Source: an uncultured Clostridia bacterium | GTDB taxonomy: Bacteria > Bacillota > Clostridia > TANB77 > UBA1234 | Assembly: GCA_934149405.1 (NCBI GenBank) | Contig: CAKPEV010000001.1 | Location: 124,001-188,000, forward strand | Direction: 5' to 3' | DNA length: 64,000 bases | Shown here: in pieces, positions 1-9,214 of the stretch | Numbering within the stretch: the stretch's first letter is position 1 | Layout of the letters: each line of letters starts with the position of its first letter | Made by a program: the position numbers and the translations under genes | The notes under the pieces: generated by a model | The model's database searches: none | What the model was told of the DNA's origin: nothing | What the model saw: the letters and a program-made list of their open reading frames with translations, nothing else

Positions 1-156
1 TTCAAGATTTATTTCCGTAGTTTGCTTAGTTTGTTCTACATTGTCTCTCTGAATATCATTATTATCATTGGATTTTTTAGTTTTTGGAATAAAAATTAGT
101 AAAATCAAAGCTATTAAACATATTAAAAATATAATTTTCAACTTCTTCTTAGACAT
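1..156 (-). CDS. N-terminal part of a membrane-anchored or secreted protein, cut by the window edge
   Basis: Only the first 52 codons are present; the frame runs off the left edge. The start at 156 follows a GGAGGCG ribosome-binding site. The protein opens with lysines (MSKKKLK) followed by about 17 hydrophobic residues (IIFLICLIALILLIFIP), then a polar stretch rich in Lys, Asn, Asp and Gln, as in a signal anchor followed by an extracytoplasmic linker. It is divergent from the ABC-F gene, so both promoters should lie in 157-267. Family unknown. Confidence 0.6.
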   Translation of the reverse strand, partial: MSKKKLKIIFLICLIALILLIFIPKTKKSNDNNDIQRDNVEQTKQTTEINLE

Positions 157-267
157 TCAAACGCCTCCTTATATATTTATCTTACACTATTTATCATTTA
201 GAATCAATTGACTTTTTCTGCTTTTTTATTTATTATATCCTTAGTAATTAAGAAAAGGAGAAACAAT

Positions 268-2157
268 ATGGCACTACTTAGTTTAAGCAATATAACTAAA
301 TATTTTGGAAGCGATCTTATACTAAAAGATGTATCTTTAAATATAGAAAACAACCACAAAATAGGATTTGTTGGTGCAAATGGAAGTGGAAAAACAACAC
401 TTTTTAAAATAATTGCAAACAAATTAAAACAAGATGAAGGCGATATATTTATATCTAAATCGACTAAAATAGCGTATGTAGACCAGTTCATAAATGCAAA
501 CGAAAATATTAATATATATGATGACACACTTAGCGTTTTTAATAACCTTATTAAGCTTGAAGAAGAACTTGATAAAATAAATCATGAACTTTTAGAAAAT
601 CACACTGAGGCTTTAATAAAAAGACAAGAAGAAATTATAAATAGCTATAAAAATAACGGAGGTTATACATATAAAAATTTAACCCGTTCAACCTTACTCG
701 GCCTTGGTTTTACAGAAAATGAATTATCTCTTAATCTAGCAAGTTTGAGCGGTGGTCAAAAAACAAAAATAGCACTAGCAAAATTATTACTCAGCGATTC
801 AAATTTGCTACTTTTAGATGAACCAACCAATAATTTAGATATAGAATCTATCGAATGGTTAGAAAACTTTTTAATGAATTATAAAGGAAGTTTTATTGTA
901 ATTTCCCACGACAGATACTTTTTAGACAAAGTAACAAATGAAACAATAGAACTTGAAAACCATGTACTTAGTAGTTATTCTGGAAATTACTCAAAATATC
1001 TTGAACTAAAGAAAGAAAAAGAAACTGCAATGGCTAAAAAATATAGTTTGCAGCAAAAAGAAATAGAACGAATTGAAGGAATAATAGCTCAGCAGGTAAC
1101 ATGGAGTCAAGAGAGAAATTATAAAATAATAAGAAACAAACAAAAATCAATAGATAGAATCGAAAATGATATGGTAAAACCACCTGATGAATTAGATACA
1201 ATACACTTTAAATTCAAAACAATATCTGGTGGTAACAAAGAAGTTGTTGTCGCAAATGAGATTTCAAAATCTTTTGGTGAAAAAACATTATTAAATAAAG
1301 CTTCATTTATAGTATATAAAAAAGAAAGAGTATTTTTGCTTGGTCCCAATGGCTCTGGCAAAACAACAATTTTAAACATGGTTATGAAAGAAATACCATT
1401 AGATAGCGGAATTATAGATGTTGGCGGAAATATAAAAATTGCATATTACAAACAAACTTCTAATATAACTTTTTCTAATAAAAATGTTTTAGAGTACATG
1501 TGGGACATGTATCCAAAACTTACTCAAACCGAGATAAGGAGCGCACTTGCAGCATTTTTATTTAAAGGCGAAGATGCATTTAAAAATGTAAATGATTTAA
1601 GCGGTGGTGAAAAAGCAAGATTATCATTACTTAACTTAATGCTTTCAGAATCTAACTTTTTAATACTAGATGAACCAACAAACCATTTAGATATTCCATC
1701 GCGAGAGGCTTTAGAAAGTGCACTACTAGATTACGATGGTACACTTTTGATTGTTTCTCACGATAGATTTTTCATAAACAAATTAGCAACCAAAATCTAT
1801 TATATCGATAATCAAAAACTATCCGAATTCAAAGGAAATTATGACTTTTTTATATCAAACTTTGTAAAAAATGAGATAAAAAAAGAAAACACTGTAAGTC
1901 AAAATGCCTTGTCATACAAAGAGAAAAAGGAGCAAGAAGCCGCCAAAAGAAAAATTGAAAATAAGATTAAAAAAATAGAATCAGAAATGGAAGAACTAAA
2001 TAACAAATTAAATTCTTTAAATGCTCTTTTAGAAACTCCCGAATACTCGAGCGACTATGAAAAAGCAATGGAAGTCACAAGCGAAATCGAAGAAATAAAT
2101 ACAAAAATAGCTTCTTTATATGAAGAATGGGAATATTTAATAGAAAATCAGATATAA
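268..2157 (+). CDS. ABC-F family ATPase (ribosome-associated, Uup/YdiF-like)
   Basis: 629-residue protein with two ABC nucleotide-binding domains and no membrane segments. Walker A motifs are GANGSGKT (about 36-43) and GPNGSGKT (about 359-366); signature motifs LSGGQ (about 160) and LSGGE (about 444) each precede a Walker B LDEPTN. Between the domains is the charged helical linker of ABC-F proteins, which in studied members reaches the ribosomal E site and P-site tRNA. Residues from about 560 form a charged coiled coil. The start at 268 is chosen because AAGGAG lies 7 bases upstream; an upstream in-frame extension lacks a ribosome site. ABC-F proteins act as translation factors or, in some cases, antibiotic-resistance factors; the sequence does not say which. 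A strong terminator follows at 2233. Confidence 0.93.
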   Translation: MALLSLSNITKYFGSDLILKDVSLNIENNHKIGFVGANGSGKTTLFKIIANKLKQDEGDIFISKSTKIAYVDQFINANENINIYDDTLSVFNNLIKLEEELDKINHELLENHTEALIKRQEEIINSYKNNGGYTYKNLTRSTLLGLGFTENELSLNLASLSGGQKTKIALAKLLLSDSNLLLLDEPTNNLDIESIEWLENFLMNYKGSFIVISHDRYFLDKVTNETIELENHVLSSYSGNYSKYLELKKEKETAMAKKYSLQQKEIERIEGIIAQQVTWSQERNYKIIRNKQKSIDRIENDMVKPPDELDTIHFKFKTISGGNKEVVVANEISKSFGEKTLLNKASFIVYKKERVFLLGPNGSGKTTILNMVMKEIPLDSGIIDVGGNIKIAYYKQTSNITFSNKNVLEYMWDMYPKLTQTEIRSALAAFLFKGEDAFKNVNDLSGGEKARLSLLNLMLSESNFLILDEPTNHLDIPSREALESALLDYDGTLLIVSHDRFFINKLATKIYYIDNQKLSEFKGNYDFFISNFVKNEIKKENTVSQNALSYKEKKEQEAAKRKIENKIKKIESEMEELNNKLNSLNALLETPEYSSDYEKAMEVTSEIEEINTKIASLYEEWEYLIENQI

Positions 2158-2232
2158 AAAATTTCTCAAAAAGTACAATATTAGCTTTATCGGCTTTCCA
2201 ATAAATGTAAAAATGTGCCATTTTTCATATAT

Positions 2233-2278
2233 AAAAAGAAACTGATCGCCAAAATACTGTGCGATCAGTTTCTTTTTT
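2233..2278. terminator. bidirectional rho-independent terminator
   Basis: A 17-bp stem (2233-2249 with 2261-2277) with an 11-base loop has an A run on one side and a T run on the other. It can end both the ABC-F transcript (+) and the small gene at 2277 (-); its right arm touches that gene's stop codon. Confidence 0.9.
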
Positions 2279-2504
2279 AACAAATCTTCTTTATTCTTTT
2301 TTCGATATCTTCTACCTGTTTCTCGATAAAAGACAACTCGAAATCTTCAGGCAAATCCATAAGTCTTACCTGATCAAGCTTTCCCAAAAGCCGGTGTGCT
2401 TCTCCGGCCAAAAATAAATAGCACCGGACGCTATCGCCTTCCATTTTCGGTTTTTCAAAGGCAATTTTTTCAATTCTAGACTCCAGCTCACAAAACTTGT
2501 TCAT
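2277..2504 (-). CDS. small hypothetical protein, 75 aa, in a one-gene unit
   Basis: I do not recognise the family. The protein is helical and charged, with the C-terminal half (FIEKQVEDIEKRIKKI) looking like a short coiled coil, and three cysteines. It has its own promoter (TTTACA, 17 bp, TATAAT at 2569-2597) and its own terminator. Base and codon use differ from the neighbours: it is clearly less AT-rich and uses CGG for Arg27 and Arg38, a codon otherwise absent as arginine from the host-type genes here. This suggests transfer. It belongs with the similar units at 38455, 39244, 41362 and 50135. Confidence 0.7.
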   Translation of the reverse strand: MNKFCELESRIEKIAFEKPKMEGDSVRCYLFLAGEAHRLLGKLDQVRLMDLPEDFELSFIEKQVEDIEKRIKKIC

Positions 2505-2568
2505 ATACTGAAACCCTTTCCTGCTACTGTAGCAATAACTATTAAAACATTTTTATCAAACACTTAGT

Positions 2569-2597
2569 ATTATACCACGATTTTTGTATTATGTAAA
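2569..2597 (-). promoter_or_regulatory. sigma-A promoter of the 2277-2504 gene
   Basis: On the minus strand, TTTACA (2597-2592), a 17-bp spacer and TATAAT (2574-2569). A 5-bp hairpin (TGCTA/TAGCA) lies in the leader just before the ribosome site. Confidence 0.75.
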
Positions 2598-2602
2598 TAC
2601 TT

Positions 2603-2971
2603 TTATATTCCATATTTCTCTTTTTTACATCTACAAATATCCTCAGCAGCGTATAATAACTCTATAACATCTTCTTTACAAGGCCTTCTTTCAGATACAT
2701 CTATATAAATGTTATTTATATAATTATTTTTTCTAAATAACTCTTCTTCCCTTGTCAAATATATTTTTAATATATTTGACATTTGAGAATCTTCTAATTT
2801 GATTATATTATATTTTTTCTGTAAAAAATCCATATTTATATAATTTATCAAAAGTTGAGCTGTTTTATATGCAGTCTCTATATCATTCTCTTCGATTTTG
2901 TTGGATATTTTTTCAACTTTATCTCTTAGAAAATCATCTTTCAACAAAGTACTACATTCGCTTATTACCAT
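2603..2971 (-). CDS. hypothetical protein, 122 aa
   Basis: No recognised family. The sequence is helical and charged, ending in a cysteine-containing tail (AAEDICRCKKEKYGI). The ATG at 2971 is preferred because GGGGAG lies 8 bases upstream; the upstream GTG at 2980 is too close to that site. It begins about 20 bases after the stop of the gene at 2991-4211 and is probably translated from the same mRNA. A functional link between the two is plausible but unproven. The downstream gene at 2277 is separately transcribed. Confidence 0.65.
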   Translation of the reverse strand: MVISECSTLLKDDFLRDKVEKISNKIEENDIETAYKTAQLLINYINMDFLQKKYNIIKLEDSQMSNILKIYLTREEELFRKNNYINNIYIDVSERRPCKEDVIELLYAAEDICRCKKEKYGI

Positions 2972-2990
2972 TCGTATCACTCCCCAAATT

Positions 2991-4211
2991 CTATATTGAT
3001 TGATTTAAATCAATCTCACTATGTATTTTTCTAAGTGTATTTTTATTATATCCTAATTTTACAGCAATTTGATGTGCTTCACCTATATCACCTAACTCAA
3101 TTAATTCATTCACTATATCTTCTTTTTTAGTATACTTATTAAGAATATAATTCATTGTTGGTGATTTTGTTTTTAATAATAAAACATTACCTATATCAAC
3201 TCCATATACTTCATATGGATATTGAGGAATTTTTTCTTTTCTCATGCAGTTCTCAGCCTTAGTGTGCACTGAAAATTGTCCATACCCTGGTAAATCTACG
3301 ACTAAAATTTCTTTTCCTTCATTATCTTTTTTTACTCCATATAAAATATCGCTTTGTTTACTTAATTGATTAACCAAATCTTTCATCGCTATATCCTTTA
3401 TAGAAAAAGCATCTTTCTCTGAAGTAATTAAAGTTGATAAAGCTTTACTTCGTAAAATAAATTTATCCTCTCTATCGATTCCACATTCTTCCAAAGCTTT
3501 TAGGCGCATACTATAATCCGACAATCTTATATTTAAATCTTCTTCACTCGCACCACTATCTCTTTCTTCTTTATATGCAAATTTACTCATATAATAATTT
3601 TTTAGCTTATTTGATATTTCTTTAAATCTTCCGTCTTTTATATTTTTTTCCAATATCTCATTACTTTTAATTTCATAATTTAAGTGATGTGATAAAATGC
3701 TTTCTCTTAAGTAACGAGATTGATGTGCAATTTTATTAGCATAAAACATTGTTAATGCAGTAATTCTTATTGAGCGTAAATTTTCAGAATCTATGTTTAG
3801 ATATAATCCATTTGGTAATTCATTAGCATCACTTACAATTTTATCAATTGAAATTTCACTTTCATCTATCTTAGCAGACATATTGTTTGTTCTTTCTTCT
3901 TCTTTTTTATTATAATTTTCTGCCCATTTTGGAGTTATTTTTTCAAAGAAAGACATTAGTTCAGAAAATTTAATAGCTAACTTTTTTCTTTTATTTATAT
4001 CAGGATAATAATCGGTTATTTTCATTATTCTATTATATTCCCCATTATCCATCATCTCTCGAATCTTTCCAGCAGTTTCTCTTGCTTCATCATGTGCAGT
4101 TTTGCTTCTCACTTTCTCATTATTATACTGTTTCTCTAAATCAATATAATCCATTCTGCCACTAAGCTTATAGTACTGAATTTTTTCCCACAATTCATTT
4201 GGAGTCATCAT
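2991..4211 (-). CDS. hypothetical helical protein, 406 aa
   Basis: Unrecognised. The first ~250 residues are predicted helical and highly charged (EKQYNNEKVRSKTAHDEAR). A middle segment (VDLPGYGQFSVHTKAENC) looks like a small folded domain. The C-terminal ~50 residues (EDIVNELIELGDIGEAHQIA) resemble a short helical or helix-turn-helix-like end. There is no signal peptide or membrane segment. The start is supported by GAGGTGA six bases upstream. It is probably the first gene of a two-gene operon with 2603-2971. AT-rich composition matches the core genes and no in-frame CGG is present. Confidence 0.7.
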   Translation of the reverse strand: MMTPNELWEKIQYYKLSGRMDYIDLEKQYNNEKVRSKTAHDEARETAGKIREMMDNGEYNRIMKITDYYPDINKRKKLAIKFSELMSFFEKITPKWAENYNKKEEERTNNMSAKIDESEISIDKIVSDANELPNGLYLNIDSENLRSIRITALTMFYANKIAHQSRYLRESILSHHLNYEIKSNEILEKNIKDGRFKEISNKLKNYYMSKFAYKEERDSGASEEDLNIRLSDYSMRLKALEECGIDREDKFILRSKALSTLITSEKDAFSIKDIAMKDLVNQLSKQSDILYGVKKDNEGKEILVVDLPGYGQFSVHTKAENCMRKEKIPQYPYEVYGVDIGNVLLLKTKSPTMNYILNKYTKKEDIVNELIELGDIGEAHQIAVKLGYNKNTLRKIHSEIDLNQSI

Positions 4212-4333
4212 AGTAAATCACCTCTTATTTTATTATAAAAATATCCGTTTAATTTTGTCAATAACTAATGTACAATACAAATCATGCTTCTACAATTTAC
4301 TACCAAAAAGTATATTTATATATAATAAAACAA

Positions 4334-4380
4334 GTAAGACTATATATTTTTCATTTTTAATGAAAAATATATAGTCTTAC
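4334..4380 (-). terminator. long perfect hairpin downstream of recR
   Basis: A 22-bp perfect inverted repeat (4334-4355 with 4359-4380) with a 3-base loop sits 3 bases beyond the recR stop. On the minus strand it is followed by TTGTTTTATT, a weak U-tract. Likely terminator of the dnaX-ybaB-recR transcript. Confidence 0.75.
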
Positions 4381-4382
4381 TT

Positions 4383-4979
4383 TTATATCTCTCTTCTATT
4401 TTCTAATGCCTTTGCAAGTGTTACCTCATCTGTGTACTCTAAATCGCCACCTATTGGTATTCCGTGTGCAATTCTAGTTGTTTTAATGTTAAAAGGTTTC
4501 ACAAGTTTTGAAATATACATTGCTGTTGCCTCTCCCTCAACATTCGGGTTTGTTGCAAGTATCAGCTCTTTTATTTCGCCACTTCCTATTCTTGTCATTA
4601 AGTCTTTTAAGTTTATATCATTTGGCCCTACACCATTCATTGGAGAAATCACGCCATGAAGTACATGATAAACTCCTGTGTATTCATGAGTTCTCTCAAT
4701 TGGTATTATATCTCTAACATCTTCTACCACACAGACAAGCTCTTTATTTCTCTTAGTATTTGAGCATATTGTGCATGGATCTTCATCTGTTATATTGCCA
4801 CAAATCGAACAATATTTTAACTTTTCTCTTGCCTCAATTATTGTTTCCGAGAATTTTTTTGCATCATCAAGTGGCATATTTAGTACATAAAAAGCAAGTC
4901 TAACAGCTGTTTTGTGACCAATGCTTGGCAATTTTTCAAATTCTTCTATTAACTTTTCTATTGATGCACTAAAAGCCAT
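4383..4979 (-). CDS. recR: recombination mediator protein RecR
   Basis: 198 aa, the usual length. RecR acts with RecO/RecF in loading RecA at gapped DNA. It shows an N-terminal helix-hairpin-helix region ([14 protein letters not shown]), a C4 zinc finger (Cys57, Cys60, Cys69, Cys72) and a Toprim domain ([26 protein letters not shown]). The start at 4979 is chosen because GAGGG lies 9 bases upstream and the family starts here; an in-frame start ten codons earlier lacks support. It is the last gene of the dnaX-ybaB-recR set, a conserved Bacillota order that here also includes the SRP RNA upstream. Confidence 0.97.
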   Translation of the reverse strand: MAFSASIEKLIEEFEKLPSIGHKTAVRLAFYVLNMPLDDAKKFSETIIEAREKLKYCSICGNITDEDPCTICSNTKRNKELVCVVEDVRDIIPIERTHEYTGVYHVLHGVISPMNGVGPNDINLKDLMTRIGSGEIKELILATNPNVEGEATAMYISKLVKPFNIKTTRIAHGIPIGGDLEYTDEVTLAKALENRREI

Positions 4980-5019
4980 ATTTTTAATCCCTCGCTTTTC
5001 TATTTTCAATCACTTATAA

Positions 5020-5364
5020 TTACATTAAGCCACCAAGACCACCTGGTATGTTATATTTTCTCATTTCATTTTCAGCAACATCTTCTATTTTTGCAATTCC
5101 TTCATTTACAGCAGTCATTATTAAATCTTCTAACATTTCTACATCATCGCTATCTACAACTTCTTTTTTGATTTTTATAGATTTAATTCTTTTTTTACCT
5201 GTCATAACAAGTGTTATTGCACCGCCACCACTTGTAACCTCAACTTCTTTTGCTTCTATATCCTCTTGTGTTTTAAGCATATCAGCTTGCATTTTTTGTG
5301 CTTGTTTTAATAACTGATTCATATTTCCTCCACCCATTCCTGGATATCCACCAAATCTTGACAT
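5020..5364 (-). CDS. YbaB/EbfC family nucleoid-associated protein
   Basis: 114 aa. The glycine/methionine-rich N terminus (FGGYPGMGGGNMNQLLKQAQ) followed by a helix, a GAITL..GKKRIKSIKI beta region and the MTAVNEGIAKIED helix is typical of the YbaB/EbfC family. These dimeric DNA-binding proteins are commonly encoded between dnaX and recR. An AGGAGG ribosome site precedes the start. Spacing is 23 bases after dnaX and about 40 bases before recR, consistent with one operon. Confidence 0.95.
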   Translation of the reverse strand: MSRFGGYPGMGGGNMNQLLKQAQKMQADMLKTQEDIEAKEVEVTSGGGAITLVMTGKKRIKSIKIKKEVVDSDDVEMLEDLIMTAVNEGIAKIEDVAENEMRKYNIPGGLGGLM

Positions 5365-5387
5365 AATAAATTCCTCCTCATTTTATT

Positions 5388-6833
5388 TTAAAAAACATAT
5401 TTTATCTTCATTTCTTTGCCTTCTGTATTTTTTACAACTTCTTTGATAAGCATTTTGCTTTCTTCTTTTTGCATATATTGCTTATTAACATCATCAATAT
5501 TTTTGTTAAATATTATATGAATCAAATCTTCATCGACCTTTTGAAACTGTGCTGTAGATAAAATAGTATGCATTATCATTTTGCGATTTTCTTTAAGATT
5601 TGTCAATACTTTTGTTTTTAAATCTTTATCCCCCAAAGGTTTTGCATCAACATTTTGCGTATTTGTATTCTCTGGATTTTTAATTTTATTTTCAACAGAA
5701 ACATGGCTACTAGCCACATTAATATCACTTTTCTTTTCGTCACTATTTATACTCTGTTGCCTCATTGCCATTTTTAAAATACCAGTTTCAAACATAATAT
5801 CTTTATCTAATGACCATTTCATATCATTTTGAAGTTCTGATAATACAGGAATAAAGCTCAACAGCTCATTTGGATTAGAGAGTTCCATTAGACTATTCAT
5901 CTTTTCGATTTCTTCCTCTGCGTATACTCCTTTTTCCTTTGTAGCATTTAGTATAACAACGTCTCTTATAAATTTTATCAATTCCCATGTATAAAATTCT
6001 AAGTCTTTTCCACCATTTATAATTTTTTCAGTTAAGTTTAATATTCCCTCGACATTATGTGTGATTATGCACTCTAACATGTTAGCTAAATATTCAAACT
6101 CTGGCACACCAACTAAACTTCTTACTGATTCTTCAGTTATTTTTTTCTCTCCATCTGCGACACATCTATCTAATAAACTTATTGCATCACGCATTGCGCC
6201 ATCAGCCATTTTAGCAATTAATTTCAATGCATTTTCTTCTGGTTCAACATCAATTTGTTCACAAATATATTTTAATCTTTTTATAATATTTTCTATAGAT
6301 AACCTTCTAAAGTCGAATCTTTGACACCTAGAAAGTATTGTAACAGGAAGTTTTTGTGGTTCTGTTGTAGCAAGAATAAAAATAACATGTTTAGGTGGCT
6401 CCTCAAGAGTTTTTAAAAGTGCATTGAAAGCACCAGTTGAAAGCATATGCACCTCATCTATTATATAAACTCTATATTTCGAATTTGTTGGAACATATTC
6501 AACTTCTTCCCTGATATCTCTAATATTATCTACACCATTATTCGATGCAGCATCAATTTCACTAATATCAGTTAATGAGCCTTCAATCGCTGCTTTGCAT
6601 ATTTCACACTCATTGCATGGCTCGCCATTTTTAGGATTCAAACAATTCACAGCTCTTGCTAATATCTTCGCGGTTGAAGTTTTACCACTTCCTCTACCAC
6701 CGCTAAACAAATAAGCATGAGCAACTTTTCCTGTTTGTATCTGATTCTTTAAAGTGTCCGTTATATGCTCTTGACCAATTACATCTGAAAAAACAAGTGG
6801 CCTAAATGTTCTATACAATGCCTTATACGACAT
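5388..6833 (-). CDS. dnaX: DNA polymerase III subunit gamma/tau
   Basis: 481 aa clamp-loader ATPase. Walker A is GGRGSGKT (45-52); a four-cysteine zinc module follows (Cys64, Cys73, Cys76, Cys79); Walker B is IIDEVHML; the SRC sensor (LSRCQRF) is present. The C-terminal part beyond about 360 is polar and low-complexity, then ends in a short conserved helical region. It is shorter than tau of Bacillus subtilis. AAGGAG precedes the start. The gene is preceded by the SRP RNA and followed by ybaB and recR. Confidence 0.97.
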   Translation of the reverse strand: MSYKALYRTFRPLVFSDVIGQEHITDTLKNQIQTGKVAHAYLFSGGRGSGKTSTAKILARAVNCLNPKNGEPCNECEICKAAIEGSLTDISEIDAASNNGVDNIRDIREEVEYVPTNSKYRVYIIDEVHMLSTGAFNALLKTLEEPPKHVIFILATTEPQKLPVTILSRCQRFDFRRLSIENIIKRLKYICEQIDVEPEENALKLIAKMADGAMRDAISLLDRCVADGEKKITEESVRSLVGVPEFEYLANMLECIITHNVEGILNLTEKIINGGKDLEFYTWELIKFIRDVVILNATKEKGVYAEEEIEKMNSLMELSNPNELLSFIPVLSELQNDMKWSLDKDIMFETGILKMAMRQQSINSDEKKSDINVASSHVSVENKIKNPENTNTQNVDAKPLGDKDLKTKVLTNLKENRKMIMHTILSTAQFQKVDEDLIHIIFNKNIDDVNKQYMQKEESKMLIKEVVKNTEGKEMKIKYVF

Positions 6834-6939
6834 ATATTATCTCCTTTCATAACACTAAATAATACTATTTGCATAAGTCTTGATGTCTATAACTTGCAAT
6901 ACGTGTTGCAGTTAAAATTCAAATAATTTTCTCGTATAA

Positions 6940-7073
6940 AAAAACTACCATAAGATATACTTATATGAATGATGTTGCACATAAAAGTATCTACTTATCG
7001 CTGCTTCCTTCCGGACCTGACGAGGTTCATAGGCTAATATTGCACATCATTCATATAAATACACCTTATGGTA
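6940..7073 (-). ncRNA. ffs: signal recognition particle RNA (small bacterial type)
   Basis: The minus strand contains the highly conserved SRP RNA apical region GGUCCGGAAGGAAGCAGC (about 6998-7015). It lies within one long hairpin whose arms pair from 7072 inward (ACCATAAG with CTTATGGT at 6947-6954). A T run (6936-6943) follows the 3' arm on the minus strand and should act as the terminator. This RNA binds Ffh for co-translational targeting to the membrane. Placement upstream of dnaX matches Bacillota gene order. Exact ends are estimates. Confidence 0.93.
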
Positions 7074-7146
7074 TGATTATATACTTTCTATCTCCTCTAG
7101 ACAAGCTTATTTTAGCACATTATTTTTGACTTGTCTAGTATAAAAT

Positions 7147-8295
7147 TTATTTGCCAAAAGAAATCCTAGAAAACTTAGATTTAAATATGTTCCAAACCCT
7201 TTTTATCTTGTTAACAATGTTATTATTATAAACTGCCATGGCAAGTTTTTCTTTTTTCTTATCCATGTAATCGATATAATATTCTTTTGCATCTTGTGGT
7301 GTAACAATAATAGCTCCATCAATATAGAAAACGCCCTGCTCATCGAAATTAATCTTCAATGTATATTTGCTTTCTTTCGATATTGTAACAATCCAGTCTA
7401 TCATTTCTCTGTTTTTTACTATATTCAAATATTCTGAAATTCCATTCTCGAATTGTTCCTTTATCTCATTTGAAACTTTTTTATTGTATATCTCACTAAC
7501 TATATCCCTTTTCTTCTCGGTATTTATAACGTTTCTAAAGAAATGGTATGCATCTATCACTCTCGCCTGAAATAGTGTAGCTTCATCTTCTGTTACAATA
7601 GAAACATCAGTGTTAGGTACTGTTATATAGTTTTCTTTTAGAATAAATTTAATATTAAATGAACTTAATATATTACTTAATGTTGCAATCATTCTTTTGT
7701 CTTTCGCAAGAGTCTTTGCAGCCTCATAATTTTCAATGAAATTTTTCACTTCTAATTTCAAGCTTTTATTCAAATCTTGTATTTCTATCAATCGATTATA
7801 AACAATTTCCGCCTCATCAATATTAGAAAACGTTTCATTTATTGGACTTAATGAGAATTTATCTTCTGTGACATGTTTCAAATATATACCGTAATTGGTG
7901 AACTTGTCTAACTTTAAAATCTGTTTAATATAATCTTTTTGTGGTATATATTGTACATCTATACTATACGAGATTGGCTCTTTTGTGATTGCGTACCAAA
8001 CATATTGTTTTATAAAAAAATCTTGCTCAGTAGCCACATATCTTTTTTCACCATCTTTAAAGTAAAATCTTACAAAAGGTTTAGAAAGTTTTTTTAGCAA
8101 TATATCATAAATGGTAATATCTACATTTTTTATATTTAATGAATATAATAAAACAGATACATCCATCCATAAAGGTTCGCTATAATTGTTGTCTAATATA
8201 TCCGTCATCTTAGAAAAATCTAAGCTTACGAATTCATGTTTGACAATATTTAGCAATTTTCTTTTTTCTTCAGCAAGTAGCTTATCATATTGCAT
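7147..8295 (-). CDS. hypothetical protein, 382 aa
   Basis: I do not recognise this protein. It is soluble, rich in Lys, Ile and Asn, with alternating helical and beta stretches. The C terminus (KIKRVWNIFKSKFSR) is basic and amphipathic, which could contact membrane or nucleic acid (inference). The ATG at 8295 is chosen because GAGGTGA lies 7 bases upstream; a TTG one codon earlier sits too near it. It is a single gene ending about 70 bases before the SRP RNA. The stretch 8299-8627 upstream holds nothing I can identify apart from AT-rich sequence. Confidence 0.75.
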   Translation of the reverse strand: MQYDKLLAEEKRKLLNIVKHEFVSLDFSKMTDILDNNYSEPLWMDVSVLLYSLNIKNVDITIYDILLKKLSKPFVRFYFKDGEKRYVATEQDFFIKQYVWYAITKEPISYSIDVQYIPQKDYIKQILKLDKFTNYGIYLKHVTEDKFSLSPINETFSNIDEAEIVYNRLIEIQDLNKSLKLEVKNFIENYEAAKTLAKDKRMIATLSNILSSFNIKFILKENYITVPNTDVSIVTEDEATLFQARVIDAYHFFRNVINTEKKRDIVSEIYNKKVSNEIKEQFENGISEYLNIVKNREMIDWIVTISKESKYTLKINFDEQGVFYIDGAIIVTPQDAKEYYIDYMDKKKEKLAMAVYNNNIVNKIKRVWNIFKSKFSRISFGK

Positions 8296-8627
8296 CAATT
8301 CATCACCTCTACGACAAATATTATATTACACAGTAATATAAATTACTAGTATAAAATTTCAATTTTTTCGATATTTTTCGCATATCACATTAATAAATTT
8401 TATTATTAAAAACTAAGTCATCTCTAAAATGCGAAAGCTTTCACGTTTTTATTATTTTTTGTCCATTATACTTTGCAATATCTCATAGCTATAAAATCAA
8501 TTAAATTAAATCAAATTGATTTTAATATTATTTTTCACTTTAAAAATCATATATATATTAAAAATTTTTTCAACTTTTCTTTTAAAAACATTTTTTATTT
8601 CTTCGCTCTATTCAATAATTCAAATTG

Positions 8628-8654
8628 TTAGTATACTAATTATTAGTTATCTAA
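8628..8654. promoter_or_regulatory. tandem palindromes TTAGTATACTAA / TTAGTTATCTAA, possible operator
   Basis: A perfect 12-bp palindrome (8628-8639) is followed 15 bp later by a near copy (8643-8654). The same arrangement occurs at 9860-9886, on the other side of the marR gene. MarR-family dimers bind palindromes of about this size, so these may be its operators (inference). The site lies about 230 bp upstream of the H1-like gene. Confidence 0.4.
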
Positions 8655-8724
8655 TTAAATTCATCTTTAAAAAATTTGCAAAATACTATTGCAAAAAATG
8701 TAGAAATTAGTTATATTCTAAGTA

Positions 8725-8875
8725 TGAGGAAAGTATAAATATTTTTTCATTTATACTTGTTGCTCAGTGAGCAATTATATTAAAAACTTTTCTCTTAAAT
8801 GCAGGCCTACGTCCTGTATTTTGAAAAAGTACTTCATGATTTTATTATAAAACTCATGTTTTACAAAAGAAGGGG
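8725..8875 (+). other. leader region with three small hairpins upstream of the H1-like gene
   Basis: The 150 bases before the H1-like start contain GTATAAAT/ATTTATAC (8738-8760), TTGCTC/GAGCAA (8759-8774) and CAGG/CCTG (8803-8817). These could be a structured 5' leader. I do not recognise a known riboswitch. Confidence 0.3.
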
Positions 8876-8884
8876 GGGCATAAC

Positions 8885-9211
8885 ATGCCAGTTGCAAAGA
8901 GAACTACTGCAAAAAAAGCTGCTGTAAAACCAGTTGCTAAGAAGGTTGCTGCTAAAACTGCAAAAAAAGCTGCTGTAAAACCAGCTGCTAAAAAGGTTGC
9001 TGCTAAACCTGCTACTAAAGCTGCTGTAAAACCAGCTGCTAAAAAGGTTGCTGCTAAACCTGCTACTAAAGCTGCTGTAAAACCAGCTGCTAAAAAGGTT
9101 GCTGCTAAGCCTGCTACTAAAGCTGCTGTAAAACCAGCTGCTAAGAAAGTTGCTGCTAAACCTGTAGCAAAGAAGCCAATAGCAAAAAAACCTGTTGCTA
9201 AAAAGAAATAA
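8885..9211 (+). CDS. histone H1-like Lys/Ala/Pro repeat protein
   Basis: 108 aa composed almost only of Lys, Ala, Val, Pro and Thr, with no acidic residue. The body is five 17-residue repeats (AAVKPAAKKVAAKPATK consensus) between residues 12 and 96, then a basic tail. This resembles the C-terminal tails of eukaryotic histone H1 and bacterial H1-like proteins (HctB, AlgP type), which bind DNA or RNA without a fixed fold. A strong GGGGGGG ribosome site lies upstream and a clear terminator follows. A role in nucleoid compaction is inference from composition. The repeats are nearly identical at DNA level, so copy number may vary between strains. Confidence 0.85.
   Translation: MPVAKRTTAKKAAVKPVAKKVAAKTAKKAAVKPAAKKVAAKPATKAAVKPAAKKVAAKPATKAAVKPAAKKVAAKPATKAAVKPAAKKVAAKPVAKKPIAKKPVAKKK
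8918..9172 (+). repeat. five 51-bp tandem repeats within the H1-like gene
   Basis: Five consecutive 51-bp units encode the 17-residue Lys/Ala/Pro repeat. The three central units are virtually identical; the first and last have diverged. Such in-frame repeats expand and contract by slippage or recombination. Confidence 0.9.
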
Positions 9212-9214
9212 TTA

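Noticed and set aside
8516..8710. Open frame of 64 codons, hydrophobic and lysine-rich.
   Set aside because: No ribosome site, TTG start, extreme AT composition and homopolymer-like sequence; most likely chance.
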